From NCBI GenBank assembly GCA_050043265.1, contig JBHJIR010000087.1, positions 1 to 64,000 of the forward strand: 64,000 nt of DNA. Reading direction: 5' to 3'. Of this stretch, positions 19,601 to 29,513 are shown piece after piece (within the stretch, counting starts at the first letter, position 1; each line of letters begins with the position of its first letter). The translations under genes were made by a program, and so were the position numbers. This DNA is from Pelagibius sp050043265. GTDB taxonomy: Bacteria; Pseudomonadota; Alphaproteobacteria; Kiloniellales; Kiloniellaceae. Under the pieces are notes generated by a model, which ran no database searches, was not told where the DNA came from, and saw nothing but the letters and a program-made list of their open reading frames with translations.

Positions 19601-20620
19601 TTAGTTCTTTTCCTTGTCGACCAACTGGTTGGCCGCAATCCAGGGCATCATCGCGCGCAGCTTGGCGCCGACTTCCTCGATGTTGTGCTCGGCGTGGCGG
19701 CGGCGCTCGGCCTTGAAGGACGGCTGGCCGGCCTTGCACTCGGTGACCCAGTCGCGGGCGAAGCGGCCCGCCTGAATGTCGTCCAGCACCCGCTTCATCT
19801 CGGCCTTGGTCTCGGCGGTGATGATGCGCGGGCCGGTCTTGTAGTCGCCGAACTCGGCGGTGTTGGAGATCGAGTAGCGCATGTTGGCCATGCCGCCCTC
19901 GTACATCAGGTCGACGATCAGCTTCACTTCGTGCAGGCACTCGAAGTAGGCCATCTCCGGGGCGTAGCCGGCCTCGCAGAGGGTCTCGTAGCCAGCCTGG
20001 ATCAGCGCCGTCAGGCCGCCGCAGAGCACCACCTGCTCGCCGAAGAGGTCGGTTTCGCACTCTTCCTTGAAGGTGGTCTCGATGACGCCGGAACGGCCGC
20101 CGCCGATGGCGGAGGCGTAGGACAGCGCGATCTCCTGGGCATTGCCCGAGGCGTTCTGCGCCACCGCGATGAGGCAGGGCACGCCGCCGCCACGCACGTA
20201 CTCGGAGCGCACGGTATGGCCCGGGCCCTTCGGCGCGATCATGAAGACGTCGAGGTCCTTGCGCGGCTCGATGAGGTTGAAGTGGACGTTGAGGCCGTGG
20301 GCGAAGGCCAGGGCCGCGCCCTCCCTCAGGTTCGGCTCCAGATTGTCGCGGTAGATATCGGCCTGCAGTTCGTCCGGGGTCAGCATCATGACCACGTCGG
20401 CCCACTTGGCGGCATCGTCGGGGTTCATCACCTGGAAACCGGCCTTCTCGGCCTTCTTGGCAGTCGCCGAACCGGCGCGCAGCGCGACGCGGACCTCGGC
20501 GACGCCGCTGTCCTTCAGATTATTGGCATGGGCATGGCCCTGGCTGCCGTAGCCGACGATGGCAACCTTCTTGCCTTTGATCAGATTGACGTCGGCGTCC
20601 CGATCGTAATAGACGCGCAT
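19601..20620 (-). CDS. ilvC: Ketol-acid reductoisomerase (NADP+)
   Basis: A 339-aa class I reductoisomerase, second common step of valine/isoleucine synthesis. The NADP-binding loop GYGSQG is at residues 23-28, with the following HANNLKDSG..VRVALRAGS segment. The metal-binding knotted domain includes ALSYASAIGGGRSGVIETTFKEECETDLFGEQVVLCGG and EMAYFECLHEVKLIVDLMYEGG, which carry the Asp/Glu Mg2+ ligands. The length matches class I enzymes. It is a separate unit, with a terminator directly downstream and 148 bp to the next gene upstream. Confidence 0.97.
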   Translation of the reverse strand: MRVYYDRDADVNLIKGKKVAIVGYGSQGHAHANNLKDSGVAEVRVALRAGSATAKKAEKAGFQVMNPDDAAKWADVVMMLTPDELQADIYRDNLEPNLREGAALAFAHGLNVHFNLIEPRKDLDVFMIAPKGPGHTVRSEYVRGGGVPCLIAVAQNASGNAQEIALSYASAIGGGRSGVIETTFKEECETDLFGEQVVLCGGLTALIQAGYETLCEAGYAPEMAYFECLHEVKLIVDLMYEGGMANMRYSISNTAEFGDYKTGPRIITAETKAEMKRVLDDIQAGRFARDWVTECKAGQPSFKAERRRHAEHNIEEVGAKLRAMMPWIAANQLVDKEKN

Positions 20621-20768
20621 TGCAGCCGTCTCCCTTGGTCACTTTGTTATTCGAAATGGTTCGCCGGGGTTCTAAAACGCCACACCCAAAAGCGCAACGG
20701 GATTCCCGGCATAGGCCCTTGCGCCTGCCGCATAGCCGCCATTCGGCGGAAATACTGGCTTTTTCGGC

Positions 20769-21563
20769 CTACTCAGCCGCGGCCCGGAGGAAATCGAGGT
20801 CCTCGAAACCGACGCCGAGGTCGGGGCCGACCACCAGGACCCGGTCGGCGGGAACCGACTGCCAGGTCTCGGGCTGCTCCAGGGGCTCCGAAACGATGGA
20901 AATGGAGCCATCGCCGCAGGTGGCGGCGCGCCAATACAGGCTGGGCGGCGCCTGGTCGCTGGCGTGGCGCACGGCATAGATCGAGCGCCCGTCGCTGAGC
21001 GCCGCGGTGAAGCGCAGCGGCTCGGCCACCCCCTCCTCCGCCATCACCCGATGGACCTGGGCCAGGGTGCGCGACAGGGCGCCGACCGGGTCGCTGTCCA
21101 GCCCGTTGGCGAACAGCAGAAAGAACAGCACCTCGCTGTCGGTGGTACCCAGGCGGTGGTCGTAGAAGCCGTCGGGGATGAGGGCCTCCAGCCGCCGGCG
21201 CAGGCGCTGGTAGCCACCGATCTGGCCGTTGTGCATGAACAGCCAGCGGCCGTGGGCGAAGGGATGGCAGTTGGGCCGCAGGGAGGCCGTACCGGTGGAG
21301 GCGCGCACGTGGGCAAAGAACATCCCGGCGCGGATCTGGTAGGCGAGACTTTTCAGATTGGGGTCGTTCCAGGCCGGCAGCACCTCGCGGTAGAGGCCCG
21401 GCTCCGGCCGCTCGCCGTACCAGCCGATGCCGAAGCCGTCGCCATTGGTGGCGCTCTTGGCCTCGGTCGCGCAAAGGCTCTGGTCGATCAGCGAGTGGAC
21501 CGGCTTGCAGATCAGCTCGTCAAGAAATACCGGGGCGCCGGTATAGGCCAGCCAGCGGCACAT
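20769..21563 (-). CDS. Class II glutamine amidotransferase (YafJ/EgtC-like)
   Basis: A 264-aa Ntn-type glutaminase domain protein. After Met removal the nucleophile would be Cys2 (MCRWLAYTG). The fold is supported by NGDGFGIGWYGERPEPGLYRE, FFAHVRASTGTASLRPNCHPF and WLFMHNGQIGGY, the Gln-binding and oxyanion segments of this family. There is no synthase partner domain. YafJ-like proteins are of uncertain role; EgtC acts in ergothioneine synthesis, but no egt genes are nearby, so the substrate is not inferred. It lies between ilvC and ilvH on the same strand. Confidence 0.9.
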   Translation of the reverse strand: MCRWLAYTGAPVFLDELICKPVHSLIDQSLCATEAKSATNGDGFGIGWYGERPEPGLYREVLPAWNDPNLKSLAYQIRAGMFFAHVRASTGTASLRPNCHPFAHGRWLFMHNGQIGGYQRLRRRLEALIPDGFYDHRLGTTDSEVLFFLLFANGLDSDPVGALSRTLAQVHRVMAEEGVAEPLRFTAALSDGRSIYAVRHASDQAPPSLYWRAATCGDGSISIVSEPLEQPETWQSVPADRVLVVGPDLGVGFEDLDFLRAAAE

Positions 21564-21689
21564 AACACCCTCAAGGAAAAGGCTTTCGACCGGGGCGGAC
21601 TATAGCGGCCAAAGATGGAGAAAGCCTTGCAAAGAACGGGGGACGGGACCGCGGGCGGGCGGGCGACTACGTGTCCTTTCAAAGCCTTA

Positions 21690-21806
21690 CACCGCTGCGT
21701 CCCGGGACTTGCCCCCGGGACCCATTGGCATCGGCGCCAGGCGGCCTCCTTGGGAACAGAGGCGCGGGCGGACATCAATGGATCCCGGCATCAAGTGCCG
21801 GGATGA
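21690..21806. repeat. Composite palindromic intergenic repeat (REP-like)
   Basis: Two imperfect palindromes, TCCCGGGACTTGCCCCCGGGA (about 21699-21719) and ATCCCGGCATCAAGTGCCGGGAT (about 21782-21804), flank a GC-rich spacer. Each is next to a CCATTGG or CAATGG word in opposite orientation, so the whole element is roughly an inverted repeat. Elements with a CCGGGAT core like these occur in many copies between genes in alphaproteobacterial genomes. The spacer holds no gene. Single copy in this window. Confidence 0.6.
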
Positions 21807-21852
21807 CAATTCCGGGGCGGTGATGGCGTGCGTCTTGGCCGCCGAGGAGGTG

Positions 21853-22371
21853 TTAAAGCCCCTGGGGGCCGCGGGAGATGGCGACGACGCCGGTGCGCGA
21901 GACGTCGACCAGGCCGAGGGGCTGCATGAGGTCGATGAAGACATCCAGCTTCTCGCTCTTGCCGGTCATTTCGAAGACGAAGTGGTCGTGGCTGGAATCG
22001 ACCACGCGGGCGCGGAAGATGTCGGCGATGCGCAGGCTCTCGACGCGTTTGTCGCCGCTGCCGGCGACCTTCACCAGGGCCAGTTCGCGTTCCACCGAGC
22101 CGCCGTCCAAGGTCAGGTCGCTGACCCGTTGCACCGGCACCAGACGGTCGAGCTGTGCCTTGATCTGTTCGATAATCTGCGGCGTGCCGGAGGGCACCAC
22201 AGTGATGCGCGAGAAGCGCTGGCGCGGATCGACTTCCGAGACCGTCAGGCTTTCGATGTTGTAGCCGCGCCCGGAGAACAGCCCGATGACGCGCGCCAGC
22301 ACGCCGGGTTCGTTGTCCACCAGCACCGCGATGGTGCGCTTTTCGATCTCTTGGGGCGTCTTGTTCATCAT
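21853..22371 (-). CDS. ilvH: Acetolactate synthase small (regulatory) subunit
   Basis: A 172-aa regulatory subunit that confers valine feedback inhibition and activates the catalytic subunit. The N-terminal ACT domain is clear (RTIAVLVDNEPGVLARVIGLFSGRGYNIESL), with the second ACT-like domain after residue 85 (RVSDLTLDGGSVERELALVKV). The length is typical of IlvH. It lies 78 bp downstream of ilvB on the same strand; the pair forms the acetolactate synthase holoenzyme and is probably cotranscribed. Confidence 0.96.
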   Translation of the reverse strand: MMNKTPQEIEKRTIAVLVDNEPGVLARVIGLFSGRGYNIESLTVSEVDPRQRFSRITVVPSGTPQIIEQIKAQLDRLVPVQRVSDLTLDGGSVERELALVKVAGSGDKRVESLRIADIFRARVVDSSHDHFVFEMTGKSEKLDVFIDLMQPLGLVDVSRTGVVAISRGPQGL

Positions 22372-22449
22372 ACTACCCGGGGGGCCGGTGCCCCCCGCTT
22401 TCCGTTATCTTTGGTCTTGTTGGAAGAAGGCGGTGCAGCGCGAAAGCCC

Positions 22450-24213
<1,764 letters not shown>

Positions 24214-24292
24214 CGTTCTTACCCTTTCTGCTCGTCATCTTAACGCTGTCCCCCTGTTGACTTGGGGGGGACCAGCCGATCCGTGCACCACA

Positions 24293-24318
24293 TAAAAGAG
24301 GCCGGCAAAACCGGCCTG
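24293..24318 (-). terminator. Intrinsic terminator between miaA and ilvB
   Basis: A 7-bp perfect stem AGGCCGG/CCGGCCT (24299-24305 with 24311-24317), loop of 5 nt, followed on the minus strand by CTTTTAT. It lies 60 bp after the miaA stop and about 80 bp before the ilvB start. No leader peptide with Ile/Val/Leu codons precedes it, so a simple terminator is more likely than an attenuator. Confidence 0.75.
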
Positions 24319-24379
24319 CTTGCACAAATGCTAATGATTCCGCCCGCTTCTACAGGCGAAGGAGGCGGACCCTAGCCCC

Positions 24380-25414
24380 TTACCCCGGGTCGGTCAATAG
24401 ATTTTGACGAATTTTCGCAAAAAATTCTTGCCTCAGACTTTCTGAATATTGCGTTTCCATAACCAGAACCGTCGGATCGTTACCGATGAATTGGTGGCGC
24501 AGCCAGGTCGTCTGGCGCTTGGCGTAGCGCCGGGTGGCCTGCTGGGCCTGCGCCAAGGCCGCCTCCAGGCTGGTCTCGCCGGCCAGGCAGGCCGCGAACT
24601 CCGGCACCCCCACCGCCTTCATCACCGGCAGCGCCGGGTCGAGACCGAGCGCCAGCAGCGCCGCGACCTCCTCCAGCGCGCCCCCACCCGCTTCCCCGCC
24701 CGCTTCCCCCTCCACTTCCGGGGGCGCCACCATGGCCTCCAGGCGGGCATCGCAGGCGGCGTAGAGCGCCGGGCGCGGCGGCAGCAGGCAGAGCCGGGCG
24801 AAGCGGTACGGTGCCGGGGTGGCCGGCGCCGCCTGCCAGTCGGCCAGCGAGCGCCCGGTGGCTTCCAGCACCTCCCAGGCCCGCAGCAGGCGCTGGCTGT
24901 CGGCAGGATGCAGCCGCGCGGCCATCACCGGGTCCCGTTCGGCAAGCCGCGCGCGGAAGGCCTCGACGCCGATCGTCGCCAGCGAGGCACGGGCCGCGGC
25001 ACGGATGTCGGCGGGCGGTTCCGGGATGTCGTTCAGGCCTTCGGCGAAAACCTTGAGGTACAGGCCGGTGCCGCCGACCAGGATCGGCAGCCGCCCGGCG
25101 GCCAGGGTGGCCTCGACCTCCGCCACTGCCAGCGCGCGCCAGCGCCCGGCCGAACAGGGCTCTGCGCCGGACAGGGTGCCGTAGAGCCGGTGCGGGGCCG
25201 CCGCCAGCTCGGCGCCGCGCGGCCGCGCCGTCAGCAGCGAGAGCTCGCGGTAGACCTGCATGGAGTCCGCATTGATGACGGTGCCGCCCCACGCCTGCGC
25301 CACCGCCGCCGCCAGCGCCGATTTGCCGGACGCCGTCGGCCCGCCGATCATCATCACCCAAGGCGTTGCCAGGGGAGGCTGTTGCGGCGGGGAACTCTCG
25401 TACGGGGCGGGCAT
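24380..25414 (-). CDS. miaA: tRNA dimethylallyltransferase
   Basis: A 344-aa enzyme that adds a dimethylallyl group to N6 of A37 in tRNAs reading UNN codons. The P-loop is GGPTASGKSAL (about residues 24-34), followed by INADSMQVYREL with the catalytic Asp, and GGTGLYLKVFAEGL. The C-terminal RYAKRQTTWLRHQF motif is diagnostic. A Glu/Gly-rich insertion (PPEVEGEAGGEAGGGALEE) sits near residues 228-246. It is divergent from serB with 73 bp between the start codons, a shared promoter region. Confidence 0.96.
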   Translation of the reverse strand: MPAPYESSPPQQPPLATPWVMMIGGPTASGKSALAAAVAQAWGGTVINADSMQVYRELSLLTARPRGAELAAAPHRLYGTLSGAEPCSAGRWRALAVAEVEATLAAGRLPILVGGTGLYLKVFAEGLNDIPEPPADIRAAARASLATIGVEAFRARLAERDPVMAARLHPADSQRLLRAWEVLEATGRSLADWQAAPATPAPYRFARLCLLPPRPALYAACDARLEAMVAPPEVEGEAGGEAGGGALEEVAALLALGLDPALPVMKAVGVPEFAACLAGETSLEAALAQAQQATRRYAKRQTTWLRHQFIGNDPTVLVMETQYSESLRQEFFAKIRQNLLTDPG

Positions 25415-25487
25415 CAGGGACCTTCAGAACGACTTTGTCATGCGCGGCGGCTTGCGGGATCGGGGGCGGCCTCTGTATAAGCCGCCG

Positions 25488-26387
25488 ATGCAGTACGTCC
25501 TTACCGTGATCGGGGACCCGGCCTCAAGGCCGCTGACGCCGGCCCTGGCCGATGCCGCCCGACGCGCCATCGACCACAGCCACAGCACGGCCGACGGCAT
25601 CGTCTGGCTGGCCGAGGGCATTGCCTGCGACCTGGCCTTCGAGGGCGCCGAGCCGACCATCACCCAGGCCCTGGTGCGCGAGGCGCTGGATGGGGCGCCG
25701 CTCGACCTGGCCATCCAACCGGCCGAGGGACGGCGCAAGAAGCTGCTGATCGCCGACATGGAATCGACGATCATCCAACAGGAAATGCTCGACGAACTGG
25801 CCGAGGTCGCCGGTATCCACGAGGAAATCGCCGAGATCACCGCGCTGGCCATGGCCGGCGAGCTGGACTTCGAGGCCGCCCTGCGCGAGCGCGTCCGCCT
25901 GTTGACCGGCATGAGCGAGGCCACGCTGCAGGCCGCCGCCGAGCGCATGACCCTGATGCCGGGCGCGCGCACCCTGGTTGCCACCATGCGGGCCGGTGGC
26001 GCCTACTGCGCGCTGGTGTCCGGCGGCTTCACCTGCTTTACCAGGCACATCCGCGCGGCCTGCGGCTTCGACGAGGACCAGGCCAACCTGCTGGAAGTGG
26101 CCGACGGCCAGATGACCGGGCGGGTGCTGGACCCGATCCTCGGCCGCGCCGCCAAGCTGCAGGCGCTGGAGAAACTGGCCGCCGCCCGCGGCCTCACCCC
26201 CTTCCAGGCCTGCGCCGTGGGCGACGGCGCCAGCGGTCTCGACATGCTGGGTGCCGCCGGCCTGGGCGTCGCCTACTACGGCAAGCCCAGGGTGCGCGCC
26301 GCCGCGCACTACCGCATCGACCACGGCGACCTCACCGCCCTGCTGTACATGCAGGGCTACCTCGCCGACGAAATCCGCCCTAGCTGA
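25488..26387 (+). CDS. serB: Phosphoserine phosphatase SerB-like HAD phosphatase with altered catalytic motifs
   Basis: A 299-aa protein with the full SerB layout: a small N-terminal ACT-like domain (residues 1-80), then the HAD core with LLIADMESTIIQQEMLDELAE, the GELDFEAALRERVRLL cap region, LVSGGFTCFTRHI (motif II Ser), the Lys-bearing ILGRAAKLQALE, and a C-terminal IDHGDLTALLYMQGY tail. Two catalytic sites differ from the family rule. Motif I reads DMEST, not DMDST, so the general acid Asp is Glu. Motif IV reads GDGASG, not GDGAND, so the second Mg-binding Asp is Gly. The ATG at 25488 starts the protein; the frame is open further upstream but overlaps miaA. Serine biosynthesis is the expected role; activity is uncertain. 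Confidence 0.88.
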   Translation: MQYVLTVIGDPASRPLTPALADAARRAIDHSHSTADGIVWLAEGIACDLAFEGAEPTITQALVREALDGAPLDLAIQPAEGRRKKLLIADMESTIIQQEMLDELAEVAGIHEEIAEITALAMAGELDFEAALRERVRLLTGMSEATLQAAAERMTLMPGARTLVATMRAGGAYCALVSGGFTCFTRHIRAACGFDEDQANLLEVADGQMTGRVLDPILGRAAKLQALEKLAAARGLTPFQACAVGDGASGLDMLGAAGLGVAYYGKPRVRAAAHYRIDHGDLTALLYMQGYLADEIRPS

Positions 26388-26435
26388 CGTAAAAGAACCC
26401 GACGCAAACCCGACGCAAAGCAGTCCACGCAAAGA

Positions 26436-26466
26436 AAAACGGCGGCCCGGGCGGGCCGCCGTTTTG
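26436..26466. terminator. Bidirectional intrinsic terminator between serB and the Do-type protease
   Basis: A 10-bp perfect stem ACGGCGGCCC/GGGCCGCCGT (26439-26448 with 26453-26462) flanked by an A-run on the left and a T-run on the right, so it can end transcription from both converging genes. Confidence 0.88.
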
Positions 26467-26507
26467 TCCTGTTTAGGGACCGTCGGGTCTTGCGACCGTC
26501 GGGCCGG

Positions 26508-28052
26508 TCAGCTCTGGTCGATGCGCACGGCAACCCACTGGAAGTCGCCCTGACGGAACACCAGCAGGGTGACCACACGGAACCCTTCCGACTTCGCCTT
26601 CTCGACCTTTTCGACCACCTCGGCCGGGGTGGAGACCTCTTCCTGGTCGACCTCGACGATGACGTCGCCGGCCTTCAGGCCCTTCTCGGCGCTGGCGCTG
26701 CCTTCCTTCACCTCGGTGATGACCACGCCCTTGGCGTCGTCCTCCAGGGCAAAGCGGGTGCGCAGCTCGGGGGTGATCTGGCCGAGCGCCAGCCCCAGGG
26801 ACTCCATGTCCCGCGGCCTGGTTTCCGGCGGCGTGTCGGTCGCCGGCGCGGCGGCCACCTGTTCGGCCTCCAACTCGCCGACCCTGACACGCAGCTTCTC
26901 TTCCCCGGCCCGCTCGCCCTGGCGGCGCCAGATGGTGACGTCGACGGTGGTGCCGACCGCCGTTTCGGCGACCATCGCCGGCAGGCGGCGCATTTCCGGC
27001 ACCTCGCGGCCGTTGAACTCCAGGATCACGTCGCCCTGCTCGATGCCGGCGTCCGCCGCCGGGCCTCCCTCGGTCACGGCGGCAACCAGCGCGCCGCGGG
27101 CACGCTCCAGGCGCAGGCCCTCGGCCAGCTCGTCGGTCACGTTCTGGATGCGCACGCCCAACCAGCCGCGGCGCACCTCGCCGCTGTCGCGCAACTGGGC
27201 GATGATGTTCTTGGCCATCGACGACGGCGTCGCAAAACCGATGCCGACCGAACCGCCGGACGGCGAGAAGATCGCCGTGTTGATGCCGACCACCTGGCCC
27301 TGCATGTTGAACATCGGACCGCCCGAGTTGCCCTTGTTGATGGCCGCGTCGGTCTGGATGAAGTTGTCGTAGCGCCCGGCATTGATATCGCGCTGGCGCG
27401 CCGAGACGATACCGGCCGTCACCGTACCGCCCAGGCCGAAGGGATTGCCGATGGCAACCACCCAGTCGCCGATGCGGGTGACATCGGAATCGCCCCAGGT
27501 GGTGGCCGGCAGGTCACGGTCGGCCTCGACCTTCAGCAGGGCGAGGTCGGTGTCCTTGTCGCTGCCGACGATGGTGGCCTTCAGCGACGTCCCGTCGGAC
27601 AGCACCACCTCGACCTCGTCGGCAGCGGCGATAACGTGGTGGTTGGTCACGATGTAGCCGCTGGAATCGATGATGAAGCCCGAGCCGAGCGAACTGCCAC
27701 GGCGCTGCTGTTGCGGCGGCGGCGGTTCGCCGCCCTCGCCGCGCCGCTCGAAGAACTCCTTGAAGAACTCCTCGAACTGCTCGGCCTGGCCGCCCTCGAT
27801 GGTCTGGCGGGTCTGGATGTTGACGACCGTCGGCAACAGCTTCTCGACCATGTCGGCGAAGGTGTCGGGGGCCGAGCGGGCCTGTGCCGCCGACGCCCCG
27901 AGGAGCGCCTGCAGGGCGAGCGCCAGCAGGGCCGTCATCAGCACGGCGACGCCGAGCAGCCAACGCGCTGCCGGCGCCGGGGCCGTCCGCACCGCTGCCT
28001 GGGGGTTGTGGCGGCGCATTGCGGGCCGTTGCATTGCGGAATTTCGTGTCAC
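26508..28052 (-). CDS. degP: Do-type periplasmic serine protease (DegP/DegQ family)
   Basis: A 514-aa HtrA-type protease/chaperone exported to the periplasm. The start chosen is GTG 28052, preceded by GGAGAGGA, rather than an ATG 30 codons upstream. An N-terminal membrane/signal helix spans about residues 31-57. The catalytic triad is His139 (TNHHV), Asp169 (DTDLALL) and Ser243 (GNSGGPMF). Two PDZ domains follow (about 270-375 and 410-510). A Gln/Pro-rich linker lies near 108-118. It is downstream of hflK-hflC-DUF2065 on the same strand, the classic alphaproteobacterial protein-quality-control cluster, with a 311-bp gap suggesting its own promoter. Confidence 0.95.
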   Translation of the reverse strand: MTRNSAMQRPAMRRHNPQAAVRTAPAPAARWLLGVAVLMTALLALALQALLGASAAQARSAPDTFADMVEKLLPTVVNIQTRQTIEGGQAEQFEEFFKEFFERRGEGGEPPPPQQQRRGSSLGSGFIIDSSGYIVTNHHVIAAADEVEVVLSDGTSLKATIVGSDKDTDLALLKVEADRDLPATTWGDSDVTRIGDWVVAIGNPFGLGGTVTAGIVSARQRDINAGRYDNFIQTDAAINKGNSGGPMFNMQGQVVGINTAIFSPSGGSVGIGFATPSSMAKNIIAQLRDSGEVRRGWLGVRIQNVTDELAEGLRLERARGALVAAVTEGGPAADAGIEQGDVILEFNGREVPEMRRLPAMVAETAVGTTVDVTIWRRQGERAGEEKLRVRVGELEAEQVAAAPATDTPPETRPRDMESLGLALGQITPELRTRFALEDDAKGVVITEVKEGSASAEKGLKAGDVIVEVDQEEVSTPAEVVEKVEKAKSEGFRVVTLLVFRQGDFQWVAVRIDQS

Positions 28053-28363
28053 TGTCAGTCCTCTCCCTCGCTTGGAGATCCGCTCCGGGCAGTTCCGGGA
28101 ACTCCATGCCGCCATTTCAGCTGCTGCGCCCCGGTCGGGCACTTTGACCTGGATACTTTGACATCGGGTATCTCACCGTCGGGCGCTTCGATATCGGGCA
28201 ATCTGGAACCATTGGAGCCGGGTTTGAAGACCCTCTCAAGAAAAAGTGTAGCACCTGGAAGCTGCGATACGAAGTGGGCGAATTTGTGGCGCCCTTGCAC
28301 CATTCCCGCGTTTCCCGGACCTATCCGGGGATTTCCGTGCCTGAGCCGACCCGGGGCGTCGCG
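28053..28363. other. Intergenic region upstream of the Do-type protease
   Basis: About 310 bp with no gene. It contains degenerate repeats of CATCGGG/CGTCGGGC/TATCGGGC words at about 28162-28200 (period about 18-20 nt). The promoter of the protease is presumably here; no sigma-E/RpoE-like -35 could be assigned with confidence. Confidence 0.35.
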
Positions 28364-28549
28364 CTAGCTGCGCAGCAGCCAGACGCAAAACACGCCCAGC
28401 AAGGCCGCCGCCAGTCCGCCGACCCGGAGCTTTTCCGGCGGCATCGCCTCCAGCATCGCCACGATCTGGCCCAGGCGGCCCGGCAGAATGGCGAGGAACA
28501 GCCCTTCGATTACCAGAACCAGGGCCAGCGCCGTCAGAAAATCGGTCAT
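28364..28549 (-). CDS. DUF2065 (YjeT-like) small membrane protein
   Basis: A 61-aa protein with two hydrophobic segments (about residues 4-24 and 43-59) separated by a short charged loop with MPPEKLRVGG. This matches DUF2065, a family of tiny inner-membrane proteins that is commonly encoded next to hflK/hflC. Function is unknown. It lies 66 bp downstream of hflC on the same strand, consistent with the same operon. Confidence 0.88.
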   Translation of the reverse strand: MTDFLTALALVLVIEGLFLAILPGRLGQIVAMLEAMPPEKLRVGGLAAALLGVFCVWLLRS

Positions 28550-28615
28550 TTCGTCAGGTAACAGGGGAGACGCCGTCCGCGGCGCCCCCCCGGTCCCTAT
28601 CGCTTACTGGATCGC

Positions 28616-29500
28616 CTACTGGCCGCTTCCGGCCCCTTCGTCGGCCTGGTTGAAGAAGCTGAAGAACTCGCTGTCCGGCGACAGCACCATGTAGGTGCTC
28701 TCCGCGCTCAGCGAGGCACCGTAGGCCTGCATCGAACGGTAGAAGTTGAAGAAGTCCGGATCCTGGCCGTAGGCGTTGTTCAGGATCTCGGTACGACGCC
28801 CCTCGCCCTGACCGCGCAGGATGCTCGACTCGCGGTCGGCCTCGGCCTTGATGACCGTTGCCTCGCGGTCGGCCGACGCCTTGATGCGCTGGGCCTGCTC
28901 GAAGCCCTGGGCGCGGAACTCGGCGGCTTCGCGCTCGCGCTCGGAGCGCATGCGGTTGTAGACCGATTCCCGGGTCTCGTCGGGCAGGTCGGCGCGGCGG
29001 ATGCGCACGTCGACCAGCGCGATACCGAAACGCTGGGTCTCCTGGTCGACGCTCACCTTCAGATCCTGGAGGATCTGCGTGCGCTCATCGGAGAGCACCG
29101 AGGAGAGCGTCGAATTACCCAGGATCTGACGCAGCCGGCCGTTGACGATGATACCGAGGCGGTTGCGGGCGGTGTCCTCCGAACGCACGGTCTGGAAGAA
29201 CTTCAGCGGATCGGCGATGCGGTAGCGAGCGAAAACGTCGACGATCAGCCGCTTCTGGTCCGACAGCAGGATGTTCTCCGCCGGCGGATCGAGGTTCAGC
29301 ACGCGCTTTTCGTAGTACTGCACGTTCTGGATCAGCGGCAGCTTCCAGGCCAGGCCCGGTTCGGCAATCACCCGCTTGGGTTCGCCGAACTGCATGACGA
29401 TGGCCTGCTGGGTCTGGTCGACGGTGAACAGCGTGCCGTAGGCGACGAGCCCGAGGACGACCACCACGACGCCGATGATGAGGTTGATGCTCATGCGCAT
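28616..29500 (-). CDS. hflC: HflC, SPFH-domain modulator of FtsH
   Basis: A 294-aa SPFH/band-7 protein, partner of HflK in the membrane cage that surrounds and restrains the FtsH protease. One N-terminal membrane helix (about residues 4-24) is followed by the SPFH core (QTQQAIVMQFGEPKRVIAEPGLAWKLP, YYEKRVLNLDPPAENIL) and the C-terminal coiled coil (NRMRSEREREAAEFRAQG...DREATVIKAEADRES). ATG 29500 is chosen because AGGAAGA precedes it; this leaves a 13-bp gap from hflK. The C-terminus ends in an acidic, Gly/Ser-rich tail. Confidence 0.96.
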   Translation of the reverse strand: MRMSINLIIGVVVVVLGLVAYGTLFTVDQTQQAIVMQFGEPKRVIAEPGLAWKLPLIQNVQYYEKRVLNLDPPAENILLSDQKRLIVDVFARYRIADPLKFFQTVRSEDTARNRLGIIVNGRLRQILGNSTLSSVLSDERTQILQDLKVSVDQETQRFGIALVDVRIRRADLPDETRESVYNRMRSEREREAAEFRAQGFEQAQRIKASADREATVIKAEADRESSILRGQGEGRRTEILNNAYGQDPDFFNFYRSMQAYGASLSAESTYMVLSPDSEFFSFFNQADEGAGSGQ

Positions 29501-29513
29501 GGGTCTGTCTTCC

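Noticed and set aside
24214..24379. Ribosome-mediated attenuator for ilvB
   Set aside because: A terminator hairpin exists, but no leader peptide rich in Ile/Val/Leu codons and no alternative anti-terminator pairing was found; it is more simply the miaA terminator.
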